Shown: one piece after another, positions 1 to 7,716 of the stretch | Layout: each line of letters begins with the position of its first letter | Position numbering within the stretch: the stretch's first letter is position 1 | Assembly: GCA_009695305.1 (NCBI GenBank) | Contig: SIBG01000037.1 | Location: forward strand, 1-36,426 | Direction of reading: 5' to 3' | DNA: 36,426 bases | From: Opitutus sp. | Lineage (GTDB): Bacteria > Verrucomicrobiota > Verrucomicrobiia > Opitutales > Opitutaceae | Notes under the pieces: model-generated | What the model was told of the DNA's origin: nothing | Databases searched by the model: none | What the model saw: the letters and a program-made list of their open reading frames with translations, nothing else | Translations under genes and position numbers: made by a program

Positions 1-149
1 GTTTTCATTCGCTGTGGGTCCGATACCCCGAAGCTTGCTTCGGCTTGGTTGGACGGACGGGTTTAAGCGCGAATTGCATTATGGTCGGATGAGTTTGCGG
101 CGGTCTTGTCAAATGCCCCGGGGCTTGCCCCGGGGATTTTTACTTTTCT
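1..149. repeat. Terminal inverted repeat, left copy (REP-like doublet)
   Basis: These 149 bases are identical to the reverse complement of the last 149 bases of the window; identity stops at base 150. The unit contains two palindromes sharing a GCTTGC centre: CCGAAGCTTGCTTCGG near base 28-43 and CCCCGGGGCTTGCCCCGGGG at 117-136. The second is followed by a T-rich run, so on the plus strand it also resembles an intrinsic terminator for transcription entering from outside the window. Paired short palindromes in an extragenic unit are typical of REP/BIME elements; that class assignment is inference. Confidence 0.85.
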
Positions 150-168
150 GCCAACTCTTTTTTTGCCA
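143..168 (+). repeat. Double T-run/GCCA motif, copy A
   Basis: A 14-bp unit repeated twice, CTTTTCTGCCAACT followed by CTTTTTTTGCCA. It overlaps the inner edge of the terminal repeat and ends four bases before the stop codon of the GxxExxY gene. It is in inverted orientation to copy B on the other side of that gene and parallel to copy C. Confidence 0.75.
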
Positions 169-172
169 TTCC

Positions 173-961
173 TCAGGCGGTGATGGTCGTGAAGCTTACG
201 CACTCCGGATTGATGTTGATCCACTGGATGGCTGTCAGGTCGGTGTGCTGGATGAAGGGTTGGGCGTGGGACTCGAAGCTGGACGGAAGCTCGGCGAAGG
301 CGGTGACTTTGAAGGCCACGCGCTCAGCATTGAGTCGCACTTTCTGTTCGGTCAGGGGCACGCCGGCGGTTGTGACTTGCACGGGCCGCACGACGGAGAG
401 TTCTCCGCCGAGAAAATGGGTGAGCGCTTCCTCATACAGGCTCACGTCGAGGCCGGCGCCCCAGTCGGCGAGCAGGGCGCGGGTGATTTCTTCCAGCTTG
501 GTTGCGCCCGCGGACATTGTATCCCAGTGGCTCGCGTCGATCCGATACTGCAGACGCTTGGTCAGCGGATAAAACGTGTTCACAAACTCGCTCACCACCC
601 GATCCGCGCGCGTGGCGAGCAACATCGCGTGCTCCAGATCGCAGAGCATCAGATAGTGGATGAGTTGTGCCCGGTGACGCGGAGAAAATGTCTCCGCCGC
701 TTTGAATTCGAAGAGGCCGCCGTCGGCGACCACCGCATCCAGGAAGTAGCGTTTCGCGAAACCGAGGTGAGTCACGTCGACGGGCTCTTCGAGCCGCACG
801 CCGGGGACGCGGCGGGCCAGCTCCAGTTTGTAAACGCGTTCGTCGAAGAAGCGGCCAAACTCGCGGTGAATGTCGATCACGATGCCCTTGACCGTGAACG
901 CGAGTTCGCGGAATTCATCCTGCGAAAGGCAGCGCAGGAGTGGTGGGCGGATGATCGGCAT
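173..961 (-). CDS. GxxExxY family protein, long form
   Basis: 262 residues. The first 120 residues match the GxxExxY family, a widespread small family of unknown function: G36, E41 and Y44 form the motif (REFGRFFDERVY). They are followed by D75 in a YFLDAVV strand and by E85-F86-K87, an arrangement like the D...ExK core of PD-(D/E)XK nuclease folds. Most family members stop at about 130 residues; here a further 110 residues of unknown nature follow, without an obvious motif, signal peptide or membrane segment. The gene is monocistronic and is tightly bracketed by inverted T-run/GCCA motifs, which suggests it travels as a cassette. Family membership is from motif recognition; nuclease activity is only a possibility. 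Confidence 0.75.
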   Translation of the reverse strand: MPIIRPPLLRCLSQDEFRELAFTVKGIVIDIHREFGRFFDERVYKLELARRVPGVRLEEPVDVTHLGFAKRYFLDAVVADGGLFEFKAAETFSPRHRAQLIHYLMLCDLEHAMLLATRADRVVSEFVNTFYPLTKRLQYRIDASHWDTMSAGATKLEEITRALLADWGAGLDVSLYEEALTHFLGGELSVVRPVQVTTAGVPLTEQKVRLNAERVAFKVTAFAELPSSFESHAQPFIQHTDLTAIQWININPECVSFTTITA

Positions 962-968
962 CGGAGGA

Positions 969-995
969 TGGCAAAAAAAGACTTGGCAAAAAAAG
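969..995 (-). repeat. Double T-run/GCCA motif, copy B
   Basis: Read on the minus strand this is CTTTTTTTGCCAAG followed by TCTTTTTTTGCCA. It starts seven bases upstream of the start codon of the GxxExxY gene. It is inverted relative to copies A and C, and with C it could also form a long imperfect hairpin around 996-1059. Confidence 0.8.
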
Positions 996-1059
996 ATGCG
1001 GAATCGGGCGGCCTAGATTTCTCGGGGGTGCGTCGTGGCAAAGTGGGCTCGGGGTCGTC

Positions 1060-1085
1060 CTTTTTTTGCCAACCCTATTTTTGCC
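1060..1085 (+). repeat. Double T-run/GCCA motif, copy C
   Basis: CTTTTTTTGCCAACC followed by CTATTTTTGCC, ending three bases before the stop codon of the neighbouring sulfatase gene. It is the third and most diverged copy. Position and orientation relative to B make a 26-bp imperfect inverted pair separated by about 64 bases. Confidence 0.75.
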
Positions 1086-1088
1086 GTC

Positions 1089-2666
1089 TCAGTCGAGATT
1101 CGGATCGGCCTTCGGCGCACCGGCCTTGGCTTTGTTTTTGCCTTTGCCCTTGGCCTTCGGCGCGGCGTTGGCGCTCGCGGTTGGATCGAAGGCGGGGTTG
1201 CGCGGAGGAACGACGGCCTCGGTGTCCCGGAGAAAACCGGTGATGAGGGCGTTGAGTTCGGCGACCTTTGCGGGATTTTGCGTGGCGAGGTTTTTCGTTT
1301 CCGAGAGATCGTCGCGGAGGTTGTAGAGTTCGAGGACGTCGGAGAGATCATTGTTGAGGCTGAAGAAACGGATCAATTTCCAGTCGCCGACGCGCACCCA
1401 CGTCGAGGCGAGTCCGCCGGCTGCCGGCGTGTTGTGCGGGAAGTGGACGAAAGTGGGGCCGCGGTCGTGCGCGGCGCCGCGGAGCGCGGCCGCGAAACTC
1501 TGGCCGTCGAACTTGTGCGTGGCGGGCACCTTCAGTTTCAGGACGTCGGCGAACGTTGGGAAAAAATCGATGCTCTGGATGATCGTCTCGGTGGCGACGG
1601 CGGGCTTGGTGAGTCCCGGCCAGACGACGATGCACGGCTCGCGCGTGCCGCCTTCGTAGGTCGTGGCCTTGCCGCCGCGGAGCGGGGCGTTGCTCGTGAT
1701 CGGAATGCGGGCGACGTCGAAATTGTTCGCGGACTCCTCCGTGCCGGCGACCCAGTGGACGCCCCCGTTGTCGGAAAAGAAAACGATGATGGTGCGCTCG
1801 GTCAGCTTGAGCGCATCGAGCGTGTCGAGGAGGCGGCCGACGTTTTCGTCGAGGCTCTGGACCATCGCGCCATAGACAGGATTGCGCTGGCCGGCGCCGG
1901 GCGGGAGTTTGACGGCCTTCGCGCGGTATTTTTCGACGAGTTCTTTCTTCGCGTCGTAGGGCGCGTGGACGGAGAAGGCCCAGTAGTTGATGTAGAACGG
2001 CTCGTCCTTGTGCGCCGTGATGAACTTGATCGCCTCGGTCGCGAGGCGGTCTTCGATGTGCTCGCCGGGTGTGCTCGCGACGTTGAGCGCGGCGGGAAAT
2101 TTCCACGGCGCAACGTAGCTGCCGGCGGGGCCGGGCCCGGGCCAGTGGGGGAAGTCGACGTCGAATCCCTGCTGGAGCGGCGAGTAGGGTTCGGGCCCGA
2201 GGTGCCATTTGCCGAAGTGGCCGGTGTTGTAGCCTTCGGCTTTGAGGGCTTTGGCAAGCGTGTAGTAGGTGGTGTTGAGGCGCGTGATGCTTTGCGCGAC
2301 GAGCACGTGCTGCGTGGGCGCGGCCTGTTTGACGTGACTTTTCTCGAGGATGACCTGCGGATTGTGCGCGACCGGAGCAGTGAGGCCGATGCGCGCGGGA
2401 TAGAGTCCGGTCTGAATGCTCGCGCGCGTGGGCGAGCAGAGTGGGTTGGCGGCGTAGGCCTGCGTGAAGCGCAGACCGCGTTGCGCGAGACGCTGGATGT
2501 TGGGCGTTTCGTAGAAGGCGTTGGGGCGGTTGAACGTCGTGTCGTTCCAGCCGAGATCGTCGGCGAGAATGAAGACGACGTTGGGCCGAGTGGCCGGGGA
2601 GTCAGCGGCGGCCAGGGCCCCGCCGAGGAAACAAATCGAGACGAGCAGGCTGCAGATTCTTTTCAT
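1089..2666 (-). CDS. Secreted sulfatase, formylglycine type (S1 family)
   Basis: 525 residues from the chosen start MKRICSLLVS, which opens a signal peptide ending near AAADS at residues 20-23; a 42-residue upstream in-frame extension has no protein character. Alkaline-phosphatase-fold sulfatase: metal-binding D36-D37 (LADDLGW), the formylglycine signature C77-S-P-T-R81, GKWHLG at 152-157, H234 (SVHAPY), SDNGG at 298-302 and K333. The intact CxPxR motif means that an FGE-type enzyme could convert Cys77. It is expected to cleave sulfate esters of a carbohydrate in the periplasm or outside. It lies 189 bases downstream of the TonB receptor gene on the same strand and may belong to the same transcription unit or have its own promoter. 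The exact S1 subfamily and substrate cannot be told from sequence by eye. Confidence 0.92.
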   Translation of the reverse strand: MKRICSLLVSICFLGGALAAADSPATRPNVVFILADDLGWNDTTFNRPNAFYETPNIQRLAQRGLRFTQAYAANPLCSPTRASIQTGLYPARIGLTAPVAHNPQVILEKSHVKQAAPTQHVLVAQSITRLNTTYYTLAKALKAEGYNTGHFGKWHLGPEPYSPLQQGFDVDFPHWPGPGPAGSYVAPWKFPAALNVASTPGEHIEDRLATEAIKFITAHKDEPFYINYWAFSVHAPYDAKKELVEKYRAKAVKLPPGAGQRNPVYGAMVQSLDENVGRLLDTLDALKLTERTIIVFFSDNGGVHWVAGTEESANNFDVARIPITSNAPLRGGKATTYEGGTREPCIVVWPGLTKPAVATETIIQSIDFFPTFADVLKLKVPATHKFDGQSFAAALRGAAHDRGPTFVHFPHNTPAAGGLASTWVRVGDWKLIRFFSLNNDLSDVLELYNLRDDLSETKNLATQNPAKVAELNALITGFLRDTEAVVPPRNPAFDPTASANAAPKAKGKGKNKAKAGAPKADPNLD

Positions 2667-2855
2667 GAGAAGGATTTCGTGAGAGGTAGGAGAGGGGAGG
2701 AAGAGTGGGTCGTATCGGTTGGGACAGTGGCGGTATTTTTGGGGCGACGTGAGCGGGGCCGATGGTGGTTGGGGCGGAGCAATCGCGCCCACGGGGCAAG
2801 CGCTCGGCGACGATGACGCGTGGCGATGCCGGTGGGTTGCAGACCGCGCCCTACT

Positions 2856-5800
2856 TTAGAACCTAAAGGTGCTCGTGAATTGATAGGTGCGCGGTTCTTT
2901 GAGGGTGTAGACGGCGGTGCTGGGCGTGTTTTTCCCGTCGCGTTTGTCGACGATGAACAGCGGGTAGATCGTATTTTTGTCGAAGACGTTGCGGACGTTC
3001 ACTTGCATCGTCCAATCGATGCGGTTGTTGAAGACCTTGCGCTTATAGCCAATCCGACCGCCGAAGTTCGCGTAGGACGGCGTGTAGTAAGGCTTCTTCA
3101 CGTTGATCAAATTGGCGGAATCTACGGCAAAGCCGCCGATCGACGGGCCGCGGGCATTCATGGTTGCCCCGACCGAGAAGCCCTTCAGTCGTTCCGCGAG
3201 ATCGTAGCTCTGGACCATGTTGAGGGTCCACGAGGAATTGAAGTTCGCGGCTGGGTTGTTCCGAACCTTTTCGAAGTTCGCCAGATTGGTTTCCAATTCG
3301 GCGACCGACTGGGAAATGGGAATATTAAGCGCGCCTACGTTCAAATTCTGCCACTCGGGATGCGATTTGATGACCGGCAGAAATTCCGCCAGGTAGCGGG
3401 TGATCGTGGGTCCGCGGGCGCTCGTGGTGTTGGCGCCGCGTTTGCTGCCGTTGACCACCATGCGCCACCGCTTGGTGAGATTGGCGGTGACCGCGAGCTC
3501 CCAGCCTTTCGAGCTGGTGGACACGGAATCCTGCCACGTCGTCCCAATGGAATTGTAGGGGTAAGTATTATACTTGGGGTCTTTCGTGAAATTGAAGATG
3601 GAAATCCACGTCTGATCGATGTGCGACTTGAAGTCACCGAAGACTCCGCTGGAGACTTGCTCGACGGCGTTGATGCTGGAGTTGGAGTAGTAGATGGCTT
3701 CGAGGAAAACTTTCCGGTCGAGCAGTTCGAACTTCACTCCGTAGTCTTGGCCCTCGCCCTGAGAATTTGGCAGGATGTCGCCATAGACGTTTAGATTGGC
3801 ATCGACCACCTTCAGATTGTTCGAGCTGTTGTAGGTAAGACTCATCCAAGGTGTGGTGTGCACCACGAGGCCGCGACTAAACGTGTGGCCACCGCGGTCG
3901 CGGCGCGAGCCAGGCAGGAAATCGCGAATATTGATCCCATCCCCGCGCGGAGCAATTCCAGCGGTATCCCGGAGCGCGGCAAAATCGCCGACGGTGCCAC
4001 GCCAGGACGAGTTGCTGTCTTTGCGCAGACCGCCGGTCACGACGATGCGATCATTCCAGAAAAAACTTTGAGTCGCGAGAGCCTGGGTTTTGACGGTGCT
4101 CGAATTCATATTGAGCCCCTGCTGGGCAACGAAACCCGGTGTCACGATACCTGTGCCGGCCCCGGAGGGTGGTTTGTCTCCGGAATAGAGAACGGGGAAA
4201 GTCAGGAAATTGGCGCCGGCGCTGGTGCCGATCTTCCCCTTTGAAGGTTCTAGGTAGAAGCGGTAGTTGATCGAGTTTGCCCCATTGATGATGGCGGCGG
4301 CTGCGCCCGTGGCGGCGAGCGGAGTTGCATTCCGTGTGACGTTGTTGCTGCTCCAGTTGTTCGTCTCGGCGCGCTCGAGATAAACGGCCGCCTGATGCCG
4401 ACCAAGATAGGTGAGCCAGTGGCTCTTCGACCGGGTGAAATCGAGATTGTAGGAAGCCGTCACGCGCAGGCCATCAGCCCGGTTGGGTGCATCAATGCGA
4501 GTGGGTGCGAGCTCGGTGTAGAGTTTGCCCACGTTGGGATTCGGCTGGCCGTTGGGCATTTGCGCGTTCGGGTCCACAAAGAGATAATCCTGCTGTCCGA
4601 CCACACCGTTCAAAGCCGTCAGCCGGTTGGACAATTTGTTGAAGGCCACCTCGACGAAGAAATTCTTGGTGATCTGCTGTTCGAGAAAGAGCGACCACGT
4701 CTTGTAGTCGTGCAACCGTAGCGCCGTGTTGCCAAAGTTGCTGGCGAACGTTGGGTAGATCGCATCGTTGATGAGCGAGAGGAAATTATTCCCGTTGACG
4801 GCAAACGTGTTGGTGGGAAATCCGGCCAGGTTGAAGGTGGGTTTCGCCGTCTGCCCCGTGTTGGTCAGGTTTTGCGTGGGAATCTGGGTGCCCCCGGAGG
4901 AAAACTGCGTCGATACCAGGTTGCCGGAGTAGTTGACCGTGCCGGCGGGCTTTCCACCAGCGGTATTGGTGAAAGCCGGGATGATCGGGGCGCCTAGGGC
5001 ATAATAGGGTGTCACCGCATCGTAGACGGGCCATGGCCGCACCGCCGGCTGGTTGATCAGTCCCTGCTCGTAGTTGGCGCGCAACGTGGTCTTCGCAAAG
5101 GGCGTGACTGTCAGAGCCACGTAGTGCCGACGCTGAAAATTTTCGGTGGGCGGCCGGAAAGTATGCGTGGATTCGTAGAGCCCCGAATAACGAAGCGCCA
5201 CGAGGTTTTTCTTGATGACCTGATTGTGATCGAGGTTGCCGCGAAACGACCCCCGGCTGTCGACCTGATAGGTGAACGACGATGCGTTGCGGTTGGTTTT
5301 CGCCCGTTTGCTCGAGGAGACGAAAGCGCCGGAAGCATTGCCCAAGCCGAAGAGAATGGCGTTGGGGCCGCGCGTAAACGTGAGGCTTTCGGTGTTGAAA
5401 CGGTCGTTCGGAATGTTGCTCGCGAAAAAGTCTTGGCTCACGACCGAGCTCGAACCACCGCGGGTGACAAACTGCTGGTTGCCGACGTTGATGAAGTCGT
5501 TGCCGCTGCCGCCGGAGTCGCCGGTCGTCGCGACAAACGCGTCGGTGTTGGGCGCGAACGCCATGAGGTCGTTGATGCTGGTAGCCCCTAGGTCATCCAT
5601 CATCTGCTCGGTGAAGATCGTGAGCGCTGAGCCGATGTCCTTGATGTCGGTGCGCATGCGGGTGCCGTTGAGGGTCTGGGTGGCGAGGTAACCCTGGTCG
5701 GCGGTGGCATCGACTTGGAAGGGAGAGAGGACGATGGCAGTTTCGGTGGTGGCGGCGGGCTTCGGCGCCGGCGTGCTCTGCGCGAGCAGCACAGGCGAAA

Positions 5801-5873
5801 GCATGAGCAACAAAAGACCGAGGCAGGAGTGCGGACGCGCGGCGCGGGCGGTGGTTTGGGGTGTGGGGCGCAT
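2856..5873 (-). CDS. TonB-dependent receptor, Opitutaceae type
   Basis: 1005 residues. A hydrophobic signal segment (LGLLLLMLSPVLLAQS, residues 18-33) is followed by a TonB-box-like stretch ETAIVLSPFQV near residue 45-55 and a plug domain (about 60-190, including the LTFTRGPNAILFGLGNASG stretch). A long beta-barrel ends in the classic terminal aromatic strand YQFTSTFRF. The protein would sit in the outer membrane and import a ligand using TonB-ExbBD energy. The start of the mature protein is characteristic of the expanded receptor families of Opitutaceae. No SusD-like partner is encoded nearby. Neighbours (two sulfatases and a barrel-fold lipoprotein) suggest a sulfated oligosaccharide as ligand; this is inference. 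It lies 65 bases downstream of the lipoprotein gene. Confidence 0.93.
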   Translation of the reverse strand: MRPTPQTTARAARPHSCLGLLLLMLSPVLLAQSTPAPKPAATTETAIVLSPFQVDATADQGYLATQTLNGTRMRTDIKDIGSALTIFTEQMMDDLGATSINDLMAFAPNTDAFVATTGDSGGSGNDFINVGNQQFVTRGGSSSVVSQDFFASNIPNDRFNTESLTFTRGPNAILFGLGNASGAFVSSSKRAKTNRNASSFTYQVDSRGSFRGNLDHNQVIKKNLVALRYSGLYESTHTFRPPTENFQRRHYVALTVTPFAKTTLRANYEQGLINQPAVRPWPVYDAVTPYYALGAPIIPAFTNTAGGKPAGTVNYSGNLVSTQFSSGGTQIPTQNLTNTGQTAKPTFNLAGFPTNTFAVNGNNFLSLINDAIYPTFASNFGNTALRLHDYKTWSLFLEQQITKNFFVEVAFNKLSNRLTALNGVVGQQDYLFVDPNAQMPNGQPNPNVGKLYTELAPTRIDAPNRADGLRVTASYNLDFTRSKSHWLTYLGRHQAAVYLERAETNNWSSNNVTRNATPLAATGAAAAIINGANSINYRFYLEPSKGKIGTSAGANFLTFPVLYSGDKPPSGAGTGIVTPGFVAQQGLNMNSSTVKTQALATQSFFWNDRIVVTGGLRKDSNSSWRGTVGDFAALRDTAGIAPRGDGINIRDFLPGSRRDRGGHTFSRGLVVHTTPWMSLTYNSSNNLKVVDANLNVYGDILPNSQGEGQDYGVKFELLDRKVFLEAIYYSNSSINAVEQVSSGVFGDFKSHIDQTWISIFNFTKDPKYNTYPYNSIGTTWQDSVSTSSKGWELAVTANLTKRWRMVVNGSKRGANTTSARGPTITRYLAEFLPVIKSHPEWQNLNVGALNIPISQSVAELETNLANFEKVRNNPAANFNSSWTLNMVQSYDLAERLKGFSVGATMNARGPSIGGFAVDSANLINVKKPYYTPSYANFGGRIGYKRKVFNNRIDWTMQVNVRNVFDKNTIYPLFIVDKRDGKNTPSTAVYTLKEPRTYQFTSTFRF

Positions 5874-5938
5874 GGGGGTTGGGATCTGGGTTTGGGGAGG
5901 TTACTTCGTCGAAAAGGGGATCGCGTCGGTGATGCCGT

Positions 5939-7699
5939 TCAGCGGCTGGCGGGCGCTGCGGTGGCGTAGCGATAGTTGAAGCGTCCATCCGGCGCGGCGT
6001 CGCCGCTGAGATAAATGTCCATGATGTCGCCGGGGTTTTGCGGGTTATCCCACCATTTGAAATCGAACGTGACGGCGTCGCCGGCGGGCAGGCCGAGGGC
6101 GGCGCGGGGGACGGCGAACATCAGTTCGTTGCCGGAAACGGTGAGCTGCACCTTCGCGACTTTCTCCCACGTCCAGCCGCCGGCGTTACGCTCGAGCCAG
6201 GTTTCCTGGCCGTCGCGGGAACGGTTCACGATAAAGTCGTAGCCTTCCCAGCCGGTGCTGCGCTTTTGGTCGGTGTCGAGGAGCAGGAGCATCCAGTTTG
6301 CGTCGGTCGACGCGGTGAGCGGTCGGCGTGTTTGTGCGTAGAAATAGACGTGCGTCGCGTTTCGGGCGACTTTCATGACGGTGAGGTCGTTGCGGCCGCT
6401 GGTGCGAACGTAGTGACGCGCGCCCTTTCCGAAGTCGCGGTGATCGTCGTCGAAGGCGTGATCGGTGAACGCGGGGGCGATCTCGCTCCACTGCGAGAAA
6501 GCGCCGGTGACGTTAATGGTCTGCGCGGCCGAGGCGGCGGGCAGGGCGGGGTAGCCTTTGTAGCGGCGGACGCCGGCGACGAGTTGGTAGTAGTAGTGGT
6601 CGTGGTGGAGCCCGGTGACGGGCTCGATGTCGCGGCTAAATTCTTGGTCGTATTGATCGACGAAGACGACGGGGAGGCCGGGGCGGCTGTATCTTCCGGC
6701 GGTCCATTCGTTCCAACCGGTCACCATGACGAAGGGCGGATCGAGCTCGATGGCGCGGCGCCATTGCTCGGCGAAGTTGGGGCCGCGGTCGATGTCGCCG
6801 GGCGCAGGCGCTTGTTTCCCGTCGTGGAAACTGCGGCCGCGGGCATTGCCTTGGCTCATGTTGGTGACCTTGCCGTCGGCGGCGCGGAGATTTTGCGCGA
6901 CGGAGACGTTGACTTGCTCGGGCTTCGCCGGGTCGGTGTCGTAGCTGTAAACCTGCGGATAGGTGTTCTCCCAGTGCCAGGCGTTGGGCGTGTTCACCTG
7001 AGTGAAAGGCCAGTGGGCTTTGCGGAGCGTGAAAAATTTCGCGACCTCGGGGCTGGCCTCCTTCGGATCGCAGATGAGGATCGGTTTGCCCTGCCAGCGA
7101 AACCAGAGCTCGGGGTAGAGGGCCGGCTTGTAGAGATCGTGGTAGAGTTCCTGCGCGGTTTCGCCGGCCTTGGTGTTGACCATGAAACAAATCTGCGGCG
7201 TGCGTCCGCCTTCCTTGCGCACCTGCGTCCAGACTTCGCAGATTTTCAGATAAATGCCCTTGTAGGTATTGCGGTTGGTGGTGTCGAAGATGACGGTGTC
7301 AATGCCGGCGTCGGCAAGGAGCTTCGCGTGGCGACGGAGCACCCACGGGTCCATCGAATGATAGTAGCCGTAGAGCGGCTCGCCCCAGTAATACGGACCG
7401 CGCGGACCCCACAGCGGCGAATCGGGTTTTTTCAGGAGGTCGGGATCTTGCGGGAGAATTTTTGCAAGGTCGTTCGGTAGGGTCGCGCTGTCGCTGGCGT
7501 GAGTGAGGAAATAGAAAATGCCGACGGTGCGGTTCGGGCGGATGCCTGTGCTCTGGGTTGTCGTGGGCAGCGTGCGATCGAGCGCGTCGGTCGCGGGCCA
7601 AGGTGTGCCGGGATTGATCGCGGCGGGTGGGGTGAAGGCTACGGGCGCGACGCAACCCGCGAGAACGAGCGCGAGCACGGTCAGGGCGAGGAATTTCAT
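5939..7699 (-). CDS. Lipoprotein with GH99/WbsX-like barrel and CBM9-like domain
   Basis: 586 residues from MKFLALTVLA; a lipobox LAGC puts the lipidated Cys at 16, so this is a surface or periplasmic lipoprotein. A longer upstream frame is Arg-rich shadow and was rejected. Residues about 55-385 look like the GH99/GH71/WbsX-type TIM barrel: VGIFYFL at 59-65, a YHDLYKPALYPELWFRWQGKPIL stretch, and W329-N-E-W332. In GH99 enzymes the motif is NEWxEG; here it is NEWTAG, so E331 is present but the second acid is A334. Residues about 393-575 resemble a family 9 carbohydrate-binding/DOMON-like beta-sandwich (VTGAFSQW, ATHVYFYAQT, WMLLLLDTD). A role in glycan hydrolysis or binding is likely but the family is not certain. 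The gene starts 17 bases after the preceding gene of the operon. Confidence 0.7.
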   Translation of the reverse strand: MKFLALTVLALVLAGCVAPVAFTPPAAINPGTPWPATDALDRTLPTTTQSTGIRPNRTVGIFYFLTHASDSATLPNDLAKILPQDPDLLKKPDSPLWGPRGPYYWGEPLYGYYHSMDPWVLRRHAKLLADAGIDTVIFDTTNRNTYKGIYLKICEVWTQVRKEGGRTPQICFMVNTKAGETAQELYHDLYKPALYPELWFRWQGKPILICDPKEASPEVAKFFTLRKAHWPFTQVNTPNAWHWENTYPQVYSYDTDPAKPEQVNVSVAQNLRAADGKVTNMSQGNARGRSFHDGKQAPAPGDIDRGPNFAEQWRRAIELDPPFVMVTGWNEWTAGRYSRPGLPVVFVDQYDQEFSRDIEPVTGLHHDHYYYQLVAGVRRYKGYPALPAASAAQTINVTGAFSQWSEIAPAFTDHAFDDDHRDFGKGARHYVRTSGRNDLTVMKVARNATHVYFYAQTRRPLTASTDANWMLLLLDTDQKRSTGWEGYDFIVNRSRDGQETWLERNAGGWTWEKVAKVQLTVSGNELMFAVPRAALGLPAGDAVTFDFKWWDNPQNPGDIMDIYLSGDAAPDGRFNYRYATAAPASR

Positions 7700-7716
7700 G
7701 GCGGCGCGCGCGGCGT

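Noticed and set aside
14-1243. Long plus-strand open frame covering the repeat and the GxxExxY gene
   Set aside because: It runs antisense to the GxxExxY gene, its start lies in the terminal repeat, and its composition is that of a high-GC shadow frame.
1035-2816. 593-codon plus-strand open frame opposite the first sulfatase
   Set aside because: Val/Glu/Arg/Gly-rich shadow with no motif; the opposite strand has an unmistakable sulfatase with signal peptide.
2854-2868. CTTTAG-AAC-CTAAAG palindrome at the end of the TonB receptor gene as a terminator
   Set aside because: Stem is only 6 bp and AT-rich with no T-run, and it overlaps the last codons of the receptor.
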